Source: Rhizobium sp. 9140
GTDB lineage: Bacteria; Pseudomonadota; Alphaproteobacteria; Rhizobiales; Rhizobiaceae
Length of the DNA: 64,000 nucleotides
Direction: 5' to 3'
NCBI RefSeq assembly: GCF_900067135.1
Contig: NZ_FJUR01000001.1
Location: 1,181,501 to 1,245,500, forward strand
This document shows, piece by piece, positions 1 through 8,971 of this stretch. Each line of letters begins with the position of its first letter. The stretch's first letter is position 1. The notes beneath the pieces were generated by a model. That model ran no database searches. It was given only the letters and a program-made list of their open reading frames with translations, and was not told the origin of the DNA. Both the position numbers and the translations under genes were made by a program.

Positions 1-391
1 CGTAGAGGCGCGGCTCGCTGGTCTGCACCACGGTGTGCGCCGCCTTGACCCGCGGATAGAAGTCGGGGCCGAGCAGCGGCACCACGGTCCTCTCCGGCTC
101 GTGCCGGGCGCAGCAGGCAATGAGTTCCGCGTGCACGGGATCGAGAAGATCCCGGTCCTGCTTCACCGTCGCGCGAAAAATCGCCTCGTCCACGAAATCG
201 TCGATCGGCATGACGCTGAGGATGGCATCGACCACCGGCACCACGCCATGACCGTCGAGACGGATCAGTCGGCGGGCATGTTCGAGCGCGGGATAGTTGC
301 CATCGACAATGGCGATCTCGTCGCCATGGCCCATGGCGCGGAGCGTTGCGAGCAGGTCGGGGCTCAGGAGAGGGGAAAGACCTTTCAGCAT
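1..391 (-). CDS. RbsD/FucU family mutarotase (C-terminus cut by window edge)
   Basis: The reading frame begins with an ATG at 389-391 and runs off the left edge after 130 codons. The protein has the features of the RbsD/FucU family, which interconverts sugar anomers: an N-terminal MLKGLSPLLSPDLL stretch, a GHGDEIAIVDGNYP segment carrying the conserved His and Asp, and a late V-T-SEPRLY segment typical of the end of the family, so only about ten residues are probably missing. Its start codon shares one base with the stop of the ROK regulator (TGATG), implying one transcript and translational coupling. Next to a fructose uptake locus it probably equilibrates an imported sugar; whether that is fructose, fucose or ribose cannot be told from the sequence. 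Confidence 0.85.
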   Translation of the reverse strand, partial: MLKGLSPLLSPDLLATLRAMGHGDEIAIVDGNYPALEHARRLIRLDGHGVVPVVDAILSVMPIDDFVDEAIFRATVKQDRDLLDPVHAELIACCARHEPERTVVPLLGPDFYPRVKAAHTVVQTSEPRLY

Positions 392-1623
392 CAGGCAGGT
401 TCCTTGAAGAGGACATTGGTGTCGAGAAGATAGCGGGAGAAAAGCGGCAGGCTCGCTCCGCCGATGGCACGCGCTTCGGAGCCGACGGCGCCCTCGATGA
501 TATCGGGGACGATGACGCCCTGCAGATCGAGATCCTGCACGGCCGTGCGCGTGGCGGCGACGATGCGCGCGCGCACCCAGCTTGGAAAGCCGCCGTCGAT
601 GACGGCGGCTGCAAAATCGATGATCGAGGCGGCGGAGATGATGGCGCGGGCGAGCGCTTCCGCCGTCTGGACGATCCAGTCCTCCAGCGCCGCGCCGAAA
701 TCGATCCACTCCTCGGCCGTATACCAGAGCGGCCGCGCATCGATACCACGCTCCCTTAGCATGTTTTCAAGAACGAAGATCGACGCGACCTTGAGAAGGG
801 GCTGCGTGCGTCCGTCCGGCCCCGGCACCTGCAAGGGGCCGAGCGCTCCCGCGGTTCCCGTGCGGCCTGAGAACAGCGCGGAGTTCAGCACGATACCGCC
901 GCCGATGAAGGAGCCGATGTAGAAATAGATGAAATCCGGATAGTTCGCGCCGACACCGAATACGAGCTCCGCGCCGCAGGCGCTCGTCGCGTCGTTCTGC
1001 AGGTAGACCGGGTAGGACGTGCGCGCCGACACCGCAGCCTGCAGGTCGAAATGCCGCCACCGCTCCATGGCCTCGCTCGGTGCACCGACTTCGGGCGCCC
1101 AGTTCCACAGCTCGAATGGGGTGGCGATGCCGATGCCGGCGATGCGCGACCGCTCGTCGGCACTCAGCATCCGCTCGAGCTTCGCCACCCCCTCGGTGAT
1201 GAAGGCCAGGATGTCGTCCGGCATGGGGTAGGGGTAGGGCTGGTGCAGATTGAGCCGGATGGTGCCAACGAAATCCATGAGAATGAGGTCGGCGCTGCGC
1301 CGGCCGATCTTGACGCCGAAGGAGTAGACGGCGGATGGATTGAGATGCATCGGCACCGATGGCTGTCCGACGCGCCCTCGCGTCGGCTCGCCCCGGATGA
1401 GCAGCCCGTCCTTCTCCAGCGCGCGCATGATCACCGACACGGTCTGCGCCGAAAGACCCGACCGGCGCGCGATATCCGCCTTCGACAGGCCATCGTGGCG
1501 ACGCACAAGCGACATGACGAGGCGCTCGTTGTGAGCGCGCACGCGCGTCTGGTTTGCCCCGCCCGCGGGATCCACGACATCGGGCATAACAGGCAGCGTC
1601 TCCTGTTCGGTAAAGTCCGTCAT
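391..1623 (-). CDS. frcR: ROK-family transcriptional repressor, FrcR-like
   Basis: A 410-residue ROK regulator. An N-terminal winged helix-turn-helix lies at about residues 40-75 (GLSKADIARRSGLSAQTVS) and is followed by a sugar-kinase-like ROK domain. The gene is divergent from frcB, separated by a 258-bp region with a clean inverted repeat, the arrangement described for frcR and frcBCAK of Sinorhizobium meliloti. It probably represses the fructose ABC operon and is relieved by a sugar ligand. The 5' end has several possible starts; the ATG at 1623 gives the normal extended N-terminus before the HTH. The family assignment is firm; the ligand is inferred from the neighbours. Confidence 0.85.
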   Translation of the reverse strand: MTDFTEQETLPVMPDVVDPAGGANQTRVRAHNERLVMSLVRRHDGLSKADIARRSGLSAQTVSVIMRALEKDGLLIRGEPTRGRVGQPSVPMHLNPSAVYSFGVKIGRRSADLILMDFVGTIRLNLHQPYPYPMPDDILAFITEGVAKLERMLSADERSRIAGIGIATPFELWNWAPEVGAPSEAMERWRHFDLQAAVSARTSYPVYLQNDATSACGAELVFGVGANYPDFIYFYIGSFIGGGIVLNSALFSGRTGTAGALGPLQVPGPDGRTQPLLKVASIFVLENMLRERGIDARPLWYTAEEWIDFGAALEDWIVQTAEALARAIISAASIIDFAAAVIDGGFPSWVRARIVAATRTAVQDLDLQGVIVPDIIEGAVGSEARAIGGASLPLFSRYLLDTNVLFKEPA

Positions 1624-1733
1624 TCCAAGTCCTCCCGTTCCGGCGCAGTGCCGGAACCGTCCCTGCGCTTTTTCTCTGCATGTTAGGCATGCGACTGCAC
1701 AATCGACAGGCAGAGAATGCCACAGGTTTTTAA

Positions 1734-1750
1734 TAAATCAATTTGATTTA
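1734..1750. promoter_or_regulatory. Candidate FrcR operator (inverted repeat)
   Basis: TAAATCA-ATT-TGATTTA is a perfect 7-bp inverted repeat with a 3-bp spacer in the frcR/frcB divergent region. It ends four bases before a TTGACA hexamer at 1755-1760. ROK regulators such as NagC and Mlc bind AT-rich palindromes of this kind. Binding by FrcR is inferred from position only. Confidence 0.5.
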
Positions 1751-1754
1751 GTTA

Positions 1755-1783
1755 TTGACACGCAAAAACGTTTAGTGTTTGCT
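1755..1783 (+). promoter_or_regulatory. Possible frcB promoter
   Basis: A perfect -35 hexamer TTGACA at 1755-1760 is followed after 17 bp by TTTGCT at 1778-1783, a weak -10. It lies about 100 bp before the frcB start, directly downstream of the inverted repeat at 1734-1750. Confidence 0.4.
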
Positions 1784-1881
1784 CGCTAACGGAAGCGCGG
1801 TTTCATTGCGGAGGACGTAACGATCGCGAAGCCTGACGGGCCGGGAACCCGGCTCACCATTTGATCCTTGGGAGGATATCC

Positions 1882-2904
1882 ATGAAGAATCTCGTAACCG
1901 CCGGTCTCGGCGCGCTGGCGCTCGGCGTCGTTTTCGCGGGCTCGGCACAGGCTGCCGACGTGACCGCCTGCCTTATAACCAAGACCGACACGAACCCCTT
2001 CTTCGTCAAGATGAAGGAAGGCGCCGAGGCCAAGGCCAAGGAATTGGGCGTGACGCTCAAGGCCTATGCCGGCAAGATCGACGGTGATAGCGAAAGCCAG
2101 GTTGCCGCCATCGAAACCTGCATCGCCGATGGCGCCAAGGGTATCCTGATCGCCGCGTCCGACACCAAGGGCATCGTCCCCACCGTCAAGCAGGCCCGCG
2201 ACGCCGGTCTTCTCGTCATCGCGCTCGACACCCCGCTGGAACCGGCCGACAGTGCCGATGCGACGTTTGCGACCGACAACCTTCTCGCTGGCAAGCTGAT
2301 CGGCCAGTGGGCTGCTGCCACCCTCGGCGATGCCGCCAAGGACGCGAAGGTCGCCTTCCTCGACCTCACCCCCTCGCAGCCGTCCGTCGATGTCATGCGC
2401 GACCAGGGCTTCATGATGGGCTTCGGCATCGACCCGAAGGACCCGAACAAGATCGGTGACGAGGACGACGCCCGCATCGTCGGTCACGATATCACCAACG
2501 GCAACGAAGAAGGCGGTCGTACCGCCATGGAAAATCTTCTCCAGAAGGATCCGACCATCAACGTCGTACACACGATCAATGAGCCGGCCGCTGCCGGCGC
2601 CTATGAAGCGCTCAAGGCCGTCGGCCGCGAGAAGGACGTGCTGATCGTCTCCGTCGACGGCGGTTGCCCGGGTATCAAGAACGTCGAGGACGGCGTCATC
2701 GGCGCGACCTCGCAGCAGTATCCTCTGCAGATGGCGGCGCTCGGCGTCGAGGCCATCAAGAAGTTCGCTGACACCGGCGAAAAGCCGCAGCCGACCCCCG
2801 GCAAGACCTTCTTCGACACGGGCGTCTCGCTCGTCACCGGCAAGCCTGCGGCAGGCGTCGAATCGATCGACATCAAGGCCGGCACGGACAAGTGCTGGGG
2901 CTGA
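1882..2904 (+). CDS. frcB: Fructose ABC transporter, periplasmic sugar-binding protein
   Basis: A 340-residue periplasmic binding protein of the ribose-type (Peripla_BP_4) family that delivers sugar to the FrcC/FrcA transporter. The N-terminus [18 protein letters not shown] ending in AQA-AD is a clear Sec signal peptide. Inside are the typical [15 protein letters not shown] and [16 protein letters not shown] segments. The ATG at 1882 is preceded by GGGAGGA at 1870-1876; an in-frame TTG at 1861 lies upstream but would precede this ribosome site. It is first in an operon with frcC, frcA and frcK, from which it is separated by a strong hairpin that probably lets the binding protein be made in excess. 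Fructose specificity rests on the match in order to the characterised Sinorhizobium frc operon. Confidence 0.9.
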   Translation: MKNLVTAGLGALALGVVFAGSAQAADVTACLITKTDTNPFFVKMKEGAEAKAKELGVTLKAYAGKIDGDSESQVAAIETCIADGAKGILIAASDTKGIVPTVKQARDAGLLVIALDTPLEPADSADATFATDNLLAGKLIGQWAAATLGDAAKDAKVAFLDLTPSQPSVDVMRDQGFMMGFGIDPKDPNKIGDEDDARIVGHDITNGNEEGGRTAMENLLQKDPTINVVHTINEPAAAGAYEALKAVGREKDVLIVSVDGGCPGIKNVEDGVIGATSQQYPLQMAALGVEAIKKFADTGEKPQPTPGKTFFDTGVSLVTGKPAAGVESIDIKAGTDKCWG

Positions 2905-2931
2905 TCTGCGCATTTCCATACGACATGCGAG

Positions 2932-2955
2932 GGGCGGCTTCAGCCGCCCTTTTTT
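2932..2955 (+). terminator. Hairpin with T-run between frcB and frcC
   Basis: A perfect 7-bp stem GGGCGGC-TTCA-GCCGCCC is followed by six T. It lies 28 bp after the frcB stop and inside the operon, so it probably acts as a partial terminator and RNA stabiliser, giving more binding protein than permease. Confidence 0.75.
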
Positions 2956-3058
2956 CAAAATAAGTCCATCTTGACCCGTCATCCCGACGAAGCGCCCGGC
3001 CCGGCATGACCTCTCGTTCGAGGTCATCTGCACAGGCCGCCAAGCGGAGGATATATTG

Positions 3059-4150
3059 ATGAGCGAGCCAACAGCCGCTGCGCGGCCCTCGCAGGACTTC
3101 GAGTCCGTCCTGTCCGGCAGTTCCAAGACGGTTGCGTCTTTCGACACCGACCGCAAGACACCCGTCCAGCACTTCCAGCATTTCCTGCACTCGCGGCCCT
3201 CTGCGGTTCCGCTGATCGTGCTCGTGCTGTCGCTGATCATCTTCGGATCGATCCTCGGATCGAAATTCTTCTCCGCTTTCTCGATGACGCTGATCCTGCA
3301 GCAGGTGGCGATCGTCGGCATCGTCGGCATCGTCGGTGCGGCGCAGACGCTGGTCATCATGACGGCAGGCATCGATCTCTCGGTCGGCGCCATCATGGTG
3401 CTCTCCTCCGTCGTCATGGGCCAGTTCGTCTTCCGCTACGGCCTGCCTGTCGAAGTCGCGATCCTGTCCGGCTTTGGCGTCGGCGCGCTCTGCGGTGCCA
3501 TCAATGGCTGGCTGATTGCCCGCATGAAGCTGCCGCCCTTCATCGTCACGCTCGGCATGTGGCAGATCATCCTCGCCTCCAACTTCCTCTATTCCGCCAA
3601 CGAGACGATCCGCAGCCAGGATATCGAGGCGACTGCGCCGCTTCTCAAGCTGTTCGGCTACACGTTCCGCATCGGCGGTGCCGTGTTCACCTATGGCGTT
3701 GTCGCCATGATCCTGGTCGTCGCCCTTCTCTGGTACGTCCTGAACAAGACCGCCTGGGGACGCCATCTCTATGCCGTCGGCGACGATCCGGTCGCAGCCG
3801 AACTTGCGGGTGTCAACGTCAAGCGCATGCTCCTCTCGGTCTACACGCTTTCCGGCATCATCTGTGCTCTTGCCGGCTGGGCTCTCATCGGTCGTATCGG
3901 TTCGGTCTCCCCGACCGCCGGCCAGTTCGCCAATATCGAATCCATCACGGCCGTCGTGATCGGCGGCATCTCGCTCTTCGGCGGACGTGGCTCGATCATG
4001 GGCATGCTGTTCGGAGCGCTCATCGTCGGCGTCTTCCAGCTTGGCCTGCGCCTCATCGGCACCGACCCGCAATGGACCTATTTCATGATCGGCGTTCTCA
4101 TCATCGCCGCCGTCGCCATCGACCAGTGGATCAGAAAGGTAGCAGGCTGA
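3059..4150 (+). CDS. frcC: Fructose ABC transporter, permease
   Basis: A 363-residue inner-membrane permease of the BPD_transp_2 family, forming the channel of the fructose importer with FrcB and FrcA. After a hydrophilic 45-residue leader there are about nine to ten hydrophobic segments, with the family signature VGAAQTLVIMTAGIDLSVG near residue 95 and GGISLFGGRGSIMG near residue 305. The ATG at 3059 follows GCGGAGG at 3044-3050. The stop overlaps the frcA start by one base (TGATG at 4148-4152), indicating coupled translation. Confidence 0.9.
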   Translation: MSEPTAAARPSQDFESVLSGSSKTVASFDTDRKTPVQHFQHFLHSRPSAVPLIVLVLSLIIFGSILGSKFFSAFSMTLILQQVAIVGIVGIVGAAQTLVIMTAGIDLSVGAIMVLSSVVMGQFVFRYGLPVEVAILSGFGVGALCGAINGWLIARMKLPPFIVTLGMWQIILASNFLYSANETIRSQDIEATAPLLKLFGYTFRIGGAVFTYGVVAMILVVALLWYVLNKTAWGRHLYAVGDDPVAAELAGVNVKRMLLSVYTLSGIICALAGWALIGRIGSVSPTAGQFANIESITAVVIGGISLFGGRGSIMGMLFGALIVGVFQLGLRLIGTDPQWTYFMIGVLIIAAVAIDQWIRKVAG

Positions 4151-4947
4151 TGAACGCTCCCGCCTATAATGAAGCACCTCTTCTGACCGGCCGCGGTCTC
4201 GTCAAGCGCTACGGTCGGGTCACCGCCCTCGATCATGCGGATTTCGATCTGCACAAGGGTGAGATCCTCGCGGTCATCGGCGACAACGGTGCCGGCAAGT
4301 CCTCGCTGATCAAGGCGATCTCCGGCGCGATCAAGCCCGACGAAGGCGAGATCCGACTCGACGGCCAGCTGATCAGCTTCAAATCGCCGATCGAGGCGCA
4401 GAAGGCCGGCATCGAGACCGTCTACCAGAACCTTGCCGTATCTCCGGCGCTGTCGATTGCCGATAACATGTTCCTCGGCCGCGAGATCCGCAAACCCGGC
4501 GTGCTCGGCTCGGTGTTCCGCATGCTCGACAAGAGCGCGATGGAAAAGTTCGCCCGCGACAAGCTGTCCGAGCTTGGGCTGATGACCATCCAGAACATCA
4601 ACCAGGCCGTGGAAACGCTCTCCGGCGGCCAGCGTCAGGGCGTGGCCGTGGCCCGCGCCGCAGCCTTCGGCTCCAAGGTCGTCATTCTCGACGAACCCAC
4701 GGCGGCCCTCGGCGTCAAGGAAAGCCGGCGCGTGCTGGAACTGATCCTCGACGTGCGCTCGCGCGGCATGCCCATCGTGCTCATCTCGCACAACATGCCG
4801 CATGTCTTCGAGGTCGCCGACCGCATCCATATCCACCGCCTCGGTAAGCGCCTCTGCGTCATCAATCCGAAGGATTATACAATGTCGGATGCCGTGGCCT
4901 TCATGACCGGCGCCAAGGAACCCCCGCGCGAGGCGCTGGCGGCATGA
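4150..4947 (+). CDS. frcA: Fructose ABC transporter, ATP-binding protein
   Basis: A 265-residue single-domain ABC ATPase that powers the FrcBC importer. Visible motifs are Walker A GDNGAGKSS (about residue 45), signature LSGGQRQGVAVARA (about 157), Walker B VVILDEPTAAL (about 178) and the switch His in LISHNMPHV. It has one ATPase domain, unlike the duplicated RbsA/AraG type. The ATG at 4150 overlaps the frcC stop, and its own stop overlaps the frcK start by four bases (ATGA), so the four genes read as one translationally coupled unit. Confidence 0.9.
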   Translation: MNAPAYNEAPLLTGRGLVKRYGRVTALDHADFDLHKGEILAVIGDNGAGKSSLIKAISGAIKPDEGEIRLDGQLISFKSPIEAQKAGIETVYQNLAVSPALSIADNMFLGREIRKPGVLGSVFRMLDKSAMEKFARDKLSELGLMTIQNINQAVETLSGGQRQGVAVARAAAFGSKVVILDEPTAALGVKESRRVLELILDVRSRGMPIVLISHNMPHVFEVADRIHIHRLGKRLCVINPKDYTMSDAVAFMTGAKEPPREALAA

Positions 4948-5579
4948 CACGGACCGTTGGCGAGATTGCCGATCTCGTTCTCGACCGGGCGGTCGGTGCC
5001 GCCCGTTTCATCGTGGGGATTGCCGGCCCTCCGGGCGCCGGCAAGTCGACGCTGGCCGACGCGCTGCATGCGGAGCTTGCGGTACGCGGCGAAACATCCG
5101 CCATTCTGCCCATGGACGGTTTCCACATGGATAATGGCATCCTAGAGAAGCGCGGCCTCTTGAAACGCAAGGGCGCGCCGGAAACCTTCGACGTGCGCGG
5201 CTTCCTCGATATCGTCACGGCCGTACGCCGCGGCGACGAGGAGGTGCTGGTGCCGGTCTTCGACCGCTCCCGCGAGATCGCCATCGCGTCGGCCCGCGCC
5301 GTTGCGCCGGAGACCCGCTTCATCCTCGCCGAGGGCAACTACCTGCTGCTGGACGAGGCGCCATGGACCCGGCTCGCACCGCTCTTCGACCTGACGATCT
5401 TCGTCGGCCCGGCCTATGCCGTGCTTGAGGAACGCCTGCGCCAGCGCTGGATCCATTACGGTCTCGACGAGGAGGCCATCCAGTGGAAACTCTACGGCAA
5501 CGACCTGCCGAACGGCGAGCGCATCTGCAACGGTTCCCGGCCGGCCGATGTCACGCTGGAGGTTTTCGAGCAGCCGTGA
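4944..5579 (+). CDS. frcK: P-loop kinase of the uridine kinase/phosphoribulokinase type, FrcK
   Basis: A 211-residue P-loop kinase with Walker A GPPGAGKST at about residues 28-36, a PMDGFHMDN segment and the LAEGNYLLLDEAPW motif of the uridine/pantothenate kinase fold. It is the last gene of the frc operon and matches the position and type of frcK in Sinorhizobium meliloti. Its substrate is not defined by the sequence: FrcK is named for its operon, yet true fructokinases are usually PfkB or ROK proteins and a PfkB fructokinase is encoded 2.4 kb downstream. It directly precedes pyrC, so a pyrimidine-nucleoside role is a possible alternative. Confidence 0.8.
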   Translation: MTRTVGEIADLVLDRAVGAARFIVGIAGPPGAGKSTLADALHAELAVRGETSAILPMDGFHMDNGILEKRGLLKRKGAPETFDVRGFLDIVTAVRRGDEEVLVPVFDRSREIAIASARAVAPETRFILAEGNYLLLDEAPWTRLAPLFDLTIFVGPAYAVLEERLRQRWIHYGLDEEAIQWKLYGNDLPNGERICNGSRPADVTLEVFEQP

Positions 5580-5738
5580 TCGAAGGGAGCATATGACCAT
5601 TGTCATCCCGGCCTCGATGAGGCAAACGGGAGCGGTCAGCCCGAGGCTTTGGGCTAGACGACACCACCGCGAGAGCGATGCGGATTGTCTCGTCCTCGTT
5701 TCGGGGATTGCGGATATCCGCCGGAGGAGAGGCAGACG

Positions 5739-6803
5739 ATGAGCGACCACCCGACGACGACCCTCACCATCCGCCGGCCTGACGATTGGCACCTGCACCT
5801 GCGTGACGGCGACATGCTGAAGGGCGTGCTGCCCGACACCAGCCGCCACTTCGTCCGCGCCATCATCATGCCCAATCTGGTGCCGCCTGTGGTGACCACG
5901 GCAGATGCCGAGGCCTATCGCGCCCGCATCCTCGCGGCACTGCCCGCTGGCGACCGTTTCGAGCCGCTGATGACGCTCTATCTGACGGAGCACACGGAGG
6001 CGGCCGACGTTGCGCATGGCAAGGCGAGCGGGCTCATTCATGCCGTCAAGCTCTACCCCGCCGGTGCCACCACCAATTCCCATGGCGGCGTCCGGGACCT
6101 TGAGAAGGTCATGCCGGTGCTGGAGAAAATGGCCGAGATCGGCCTGCCGCTCTGCGTCCATGGCGAGGTCACGACGCCGGAGGTCGATATTTTCGACCGC
6201 GAGGCCGTCTTCATCGAGACCGTCCTCGACCCCTTGCGCCGTCGCCTGCCGGACCTCAAGGTGACGATGGAACATGTGACGACGCAGGATGGCGTCGATT
6301 ACATCAAAAGCGCCGAGAGGAACCTCGCCGGCTCGATCACGACCCACCACCTGATCATCAACCGCAACGCGCTGCTCGTCGGCGGCATCCGCCCGCATTA
6401 CTACTGCCTGCCCGTTGCCAAACGCGAGGTGCACCGGCTGGCGCTGCGCAAGGCCGCGGCATCAGGCGATACCAGGTTCTTCCTCGGCACCGACAGCGCC
6501 CCGCATGTCGATCCGCTGAAGGAATGCGGCTGCGGTTGTGCGGGCATCTACACGTCCGTCAACACGATGAGCTGCCTTGCCCATGTCTTCGAGCAGGAAA
6601 ATGCGCTCGAAAAGCTCGAAACCTTCGCCTCCCGCAACGGTCCCGCGTGGTACGGCCTGCCGGTCAACGAGGAGACGATCACGCTTGTCCGCCGCGGCGA
6701 GCCGGTGGCGTATCCCACCAAGATCGAGACGGGCGCCGGGCCGGTGACGGTGTTCGACCCGATGTTCCCGCTGCACTGGGCCGTGGAGGAAGCGCATGGC
6801 TGA
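5739..6803 (+). CDS. pyrC: Dihydroorotase, PyrC (class II)
   Basis: A 354-residue zinc amidohydrolase that closes carbamoyl-aspartate to dihydroorotate, step three of pyrimidine synthesis. The metal-ligand segment [10 protein letters not shown] is near the N-terminus, the carboxylated lysine lies in [14 protein letters not shown], then VHGEV, TTHHL and GTDSAPH follow in the order of the E. coli-type short dihydroorotase. The ATG at 5739 sits behind GGAGGAGAGG at 5723-5732; an in-frame upstream start lacks such a site. The gene overlaps the next one by eight bases and shares the stretch with pyrE. Confidence 0.93.
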   Translation: MSDHPTTTLTIRRPDDWHLHLRDGDMLKGVLPDTSRHFVRAIIMPNLVPPVVTTADAEAYRARILAALPAGDRFEPLMTLYLTEHTEAADVAHGKASGLIHAVKLYPAGATTNSHGGVRDLEKVMPVLEKMAEIGLPLCVHGEVTTPEVDIFDREAVFIETVLDPLRRRLPDLKVTMEHVTTQDGVDYIKSAERNLAGSITTHHLIINRNALLVGGIRPHYYCLPVAKREVHRLALRKAAASGDTRFFLGTDSAPHVDPLKECGCGCAGIYTSVNTMSCLAHVFEQENALEKLETFASRNGPAWYGLPVNEETITLVRRGEPVAYPTKIETGAGPVTVFDPMFPLHWAVEEAHG

Positions 6804-7179
6804 CGGGCGCGCGGAGGCCGGTATCAAGCCGGCGATCCCGATCTTGCGGATCTTCTCGGTCGAGAAGGCCATGGAGTTCTATCTGGACTTTCTCGGCTTC
6901 ACGCTGGATTGGGAGCATCGTTTTGCCGAGACCATGCCCCTTTATGCGCAGGTCTCGCGCGATGGGCTGACACTTCATCTGAGCGAACATGCGGGCGACA
7001 CGACGCCCGGCACCCGCATCTTCGTGCCGGTCGGCGATGCGACGTCGCTGCAGGCCGAGCTTGCCGGCCGCAACTATGCCTATATGAAGCCGGGTCTGGA
7101 AACAGTCCCCTGGGGACTGCAAGTCACGGTCACCGATCCCTTCGCTAACCGCATCACATTCTGTGAGCAGAGGTCCTGA
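6796..7179 (+). CDS. Glyoxalase/bleomycin-resistance (VOC) superfamily protein
   Basis: A small 127-residue single VOC-fold protein. The pattern [24 protein letters not shown] at the start and [18 protein letters not shown] at the end is typical of bleomycin-resistance-like members of the superfamily. It starts eight bases inside the end of pyrC and lies between pyrC and pyrE, so it is probably co-transcribed with them. Substrate unknown; members bind or modify diverse small molecules, and the sequence does not separate an enzyme from a drug-binding protein. Confidence 0.75.
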   Translation: MADGRAEAGIKPAIPILRIFSVEKAMEFYLDFLGFTLDWEHRFAETMPLYAQVSRDGLTLHLSEHAGDTTPGTRIFVPVGDATSLQAELAGRNYAYMKPGLETVPWGLQVTVTDPFANRITFCEQRS

Positions 7180-7233
7180 CGCAGGAACTATCTGCCGCCA
7201 CGCCATGAGCCTTGGACCATAAGGAACCGCACC

Positions 7234-7929
7234 ATGATTCCCACATCCTTCCCCGACAAGGCCGTCATGGCCGAACTGCTGGCGAAAATGCTGTGGGAGA
7301 TCAAGGCGGTGCACTTCCGGGCCGACCAGCCCTACAAGCTTGCCTCCGGCATGGCGAGCCCGGTCTATATCGACTGCCGCAAGCTGATCTCCTATCCGCG
7401 CATCCGCTCCGCCGTCATGGATTTTGCGGCCGTCACCGTCATGCGCGAGGCGGGCTTTGAAAAATTCGACGTGATCGCCGGCGGCGAGACGGCGGGCATC
7501 CCCTTTGCCGCGATGCTGGCCGAGCGTCTGGCGCTACCGATGATCTACGTGCGCAAGGCGCCGAAGGGCCATGGCCGGACGAACCAGATCGAGGGCCACA
7601 TGCCCGAGGGCGCGCGCGTTCTCGTCATCGAGGACCTGACGACGGCCGGCGTCTCGATGTTTACCTTCATCGATGCCATCCGCGCCGCCGGCGGCGTGGT
7701 CGATCACGGCATGGCGCTGTTCTACTACGATATCTTCCCGGAAGGCCGCGCCAACATGGCCAGAAAGGGCATTACCCTCCACAACATCGCGACATGGCGC
7801 AATGTGCTGGCCGTAGCTCGGGAAGACAAGCTTTTCGATGCGGACACGCTGGCAAGCGTCGAGGCCTTCCTCGATGCGCCGCTCGAATGGTCGGGCCGCC
7901 ACGGCGGTATCTCCAGCCTGGCGGGCTGA
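7234..7929 (+). CDS. pyrE: Orotate phosphoribosyltransferase
   Basis: A 231-residue type I phosphoribosyltransferase that couples orotate to PRPP, giving orotidine monophosphate. The PRPP-binding motif [14 protein letters not shown] is at about residues 129-142, and the N-terminal segment [28 protein letters not shown] is typical. The ATG at 7234 starts [20 protein letters not shown]. It lies 54 bp after the VOC gene in the same direction as pyrC. Confidence 0.93.
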   Translation: MIPTSFPDKAVMAELLAKMLWEIKAVHFRADQPYKLASGMASPVYIDCRKLISYPRIRSAVMDFAAVTVMREAGFEKFDVIAGGETAGIPFAAMLAERLALPMIYVRKAPKGHGRTNQIEGHMPEGARVLVIEDLTTAGVSMFTFIDAIRAAGGVVDHGMALFYYDIFPEGRANMARKGITLHNIATWRNVLAVAREDKLFDADTLASVEAFLDAPLEWSGRHGGISSLAG

Positions 7930-7997
7930 GCCCGTCAGAAGCCGATCGCCCGACAAGCCCATTGACTGCAACGCTTAGTATCCCAAGAGGAAGACCC

Positions 7998-8924
7998 ATG
8001 ATCATCTGCTGCGGCGAAGCCCTGATCGATATGCTGCCGCGCGAATCCACGCTCGGCGAACCCGCTTTCGCGCCCTATGCGGGCGGCGCGATCTTCAATA
8101 CGGCGATTGCGCTCGGGCGCCTTGGCATTCCCACCGGCTTTTTCACCGGCCTCTCCAGCGATATGTTCGGCGATATCCTCCGCGACACGCTGAAAAGCAG
8201 CAATGTGGATTTCGCCCCGTCGGCCACATCCGATCTCCACACGACGCTTGCCGTGGTCAAGCTGGTCAACGGCTCGGCCACTTACGCGTTCTTCGACGAG
8301 AACAGCGCCGGCCGGATGATCACGGAAGCGGATCTGCCGGCACTCGGCGATTTCTGCGAGGCCCTGCATTTCGGCGCCATCAGCCTCATCCCCGAGCCCT
8401 GCGGCTCGACCTATGAGGCACTGATGACGCGCGAGCACAAGAAGCGCGTGATCTCCTTCGACCCGAACATCCGCCCCGGCTTCATCAAGGATGCAGACGC
8501 CCATAAGGCGCGTATGCTGCGCATGGCCGCCATGTCGGATATCGTCAAGTTTTCCGACGAGGATCTCGACTGGTTCGGTGAGGAAGGAGATCACGAAACG
8601 CTGGTCGGGCATTGGCTCGCCCGTGGCCCGAAGCTCGTCGTCATCACCAAGGGCGCTGATGGTGCCGATGCCTATACGGTTCGCGGCAAAGTGTCCGTAC
8701 CCGGCGAAAAGGTGACGGTGGTCGATACGGTCGGTGCCGGCGATACCTTCGATGCGGGCATTCTGGCATCGCTGAAGATGAACAACCTGCTCACGAAGGA
8801 TGCCATCGCGACCCTGAGCGACGACGCCATCCAGGCGGCCCTCGCACTCGGTGCGAAGGCCGCTTCCGTCACGGTCTCCCGCGCCGGCGCCAATCCGCCC
8901 TGGGCCTACGAGATCGGCCTGTAA
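7998..8924 (+). CDS. frk: PfkB-family fructokinase
   Basis: A 308-residue ribokinase/PfkB sugar kinase. It has the N-terminal CGEALIDMLP and the gene-family signature GGAIFNTAIALGRLG, and the C-terminal DTVGAGDTFDAG motif with the catalytic Asp. Composition and length match bacterial fructokinases that make fructose-6-phosphate from free fructose. The ATG at 7998 follows AGAGGAAG. Its position 2.4 kb from the fructose importer and upstream of pgi fits a route from imported fructose to glucose-6-phosphate. Confidence 0.85.
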   Translation: MIICCGEALIDMLPRESTLGEPAFAPYAGGAIFNTAIALGRLGIPTGFFTGLSSDMFGDILRDTLKSSNVDFAPSATSDLHTTLAVVKLVNGSATYAFFDENSAGRMITEADLPALGDFCEALHFGAISLIPEPCGSTYEALMTREHKKRVISFDPNIRPGFIKDADAHKARMLRMAAMSDIVKFSDEDLDWFGEEGDHETLVGHWLARGPKLVVITKGADGADAYTVRGKVSVPGEKVTVVDTVGAGDTFDAGILASLKMNNLLTKDAIATLSDDAIQAALALGAKAASVTVSRAGANPPWAYEIGL

Positions 8925-8936
8925 CGTTTGAGAATG

Positions 8937-8962
8937 CGGCGCGCCAATCCTGAGGCGCGCCG
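8937..8962. terminator. Hairpin between convergent frk and L,D-transpeptidase genes
   Basis: A perfect 9-bp stem CGGCGCGCC / GGCGCGCCG encloses an 8-base loop. It lies between two convergent genes, 12 bp after one stop and 9 bp from the other. There is no T-run, so it may be a barrier rather than a full intrinsic terminator. Confidence 0.5.
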
Positions 8963-8971
8963 ACGATGCTC

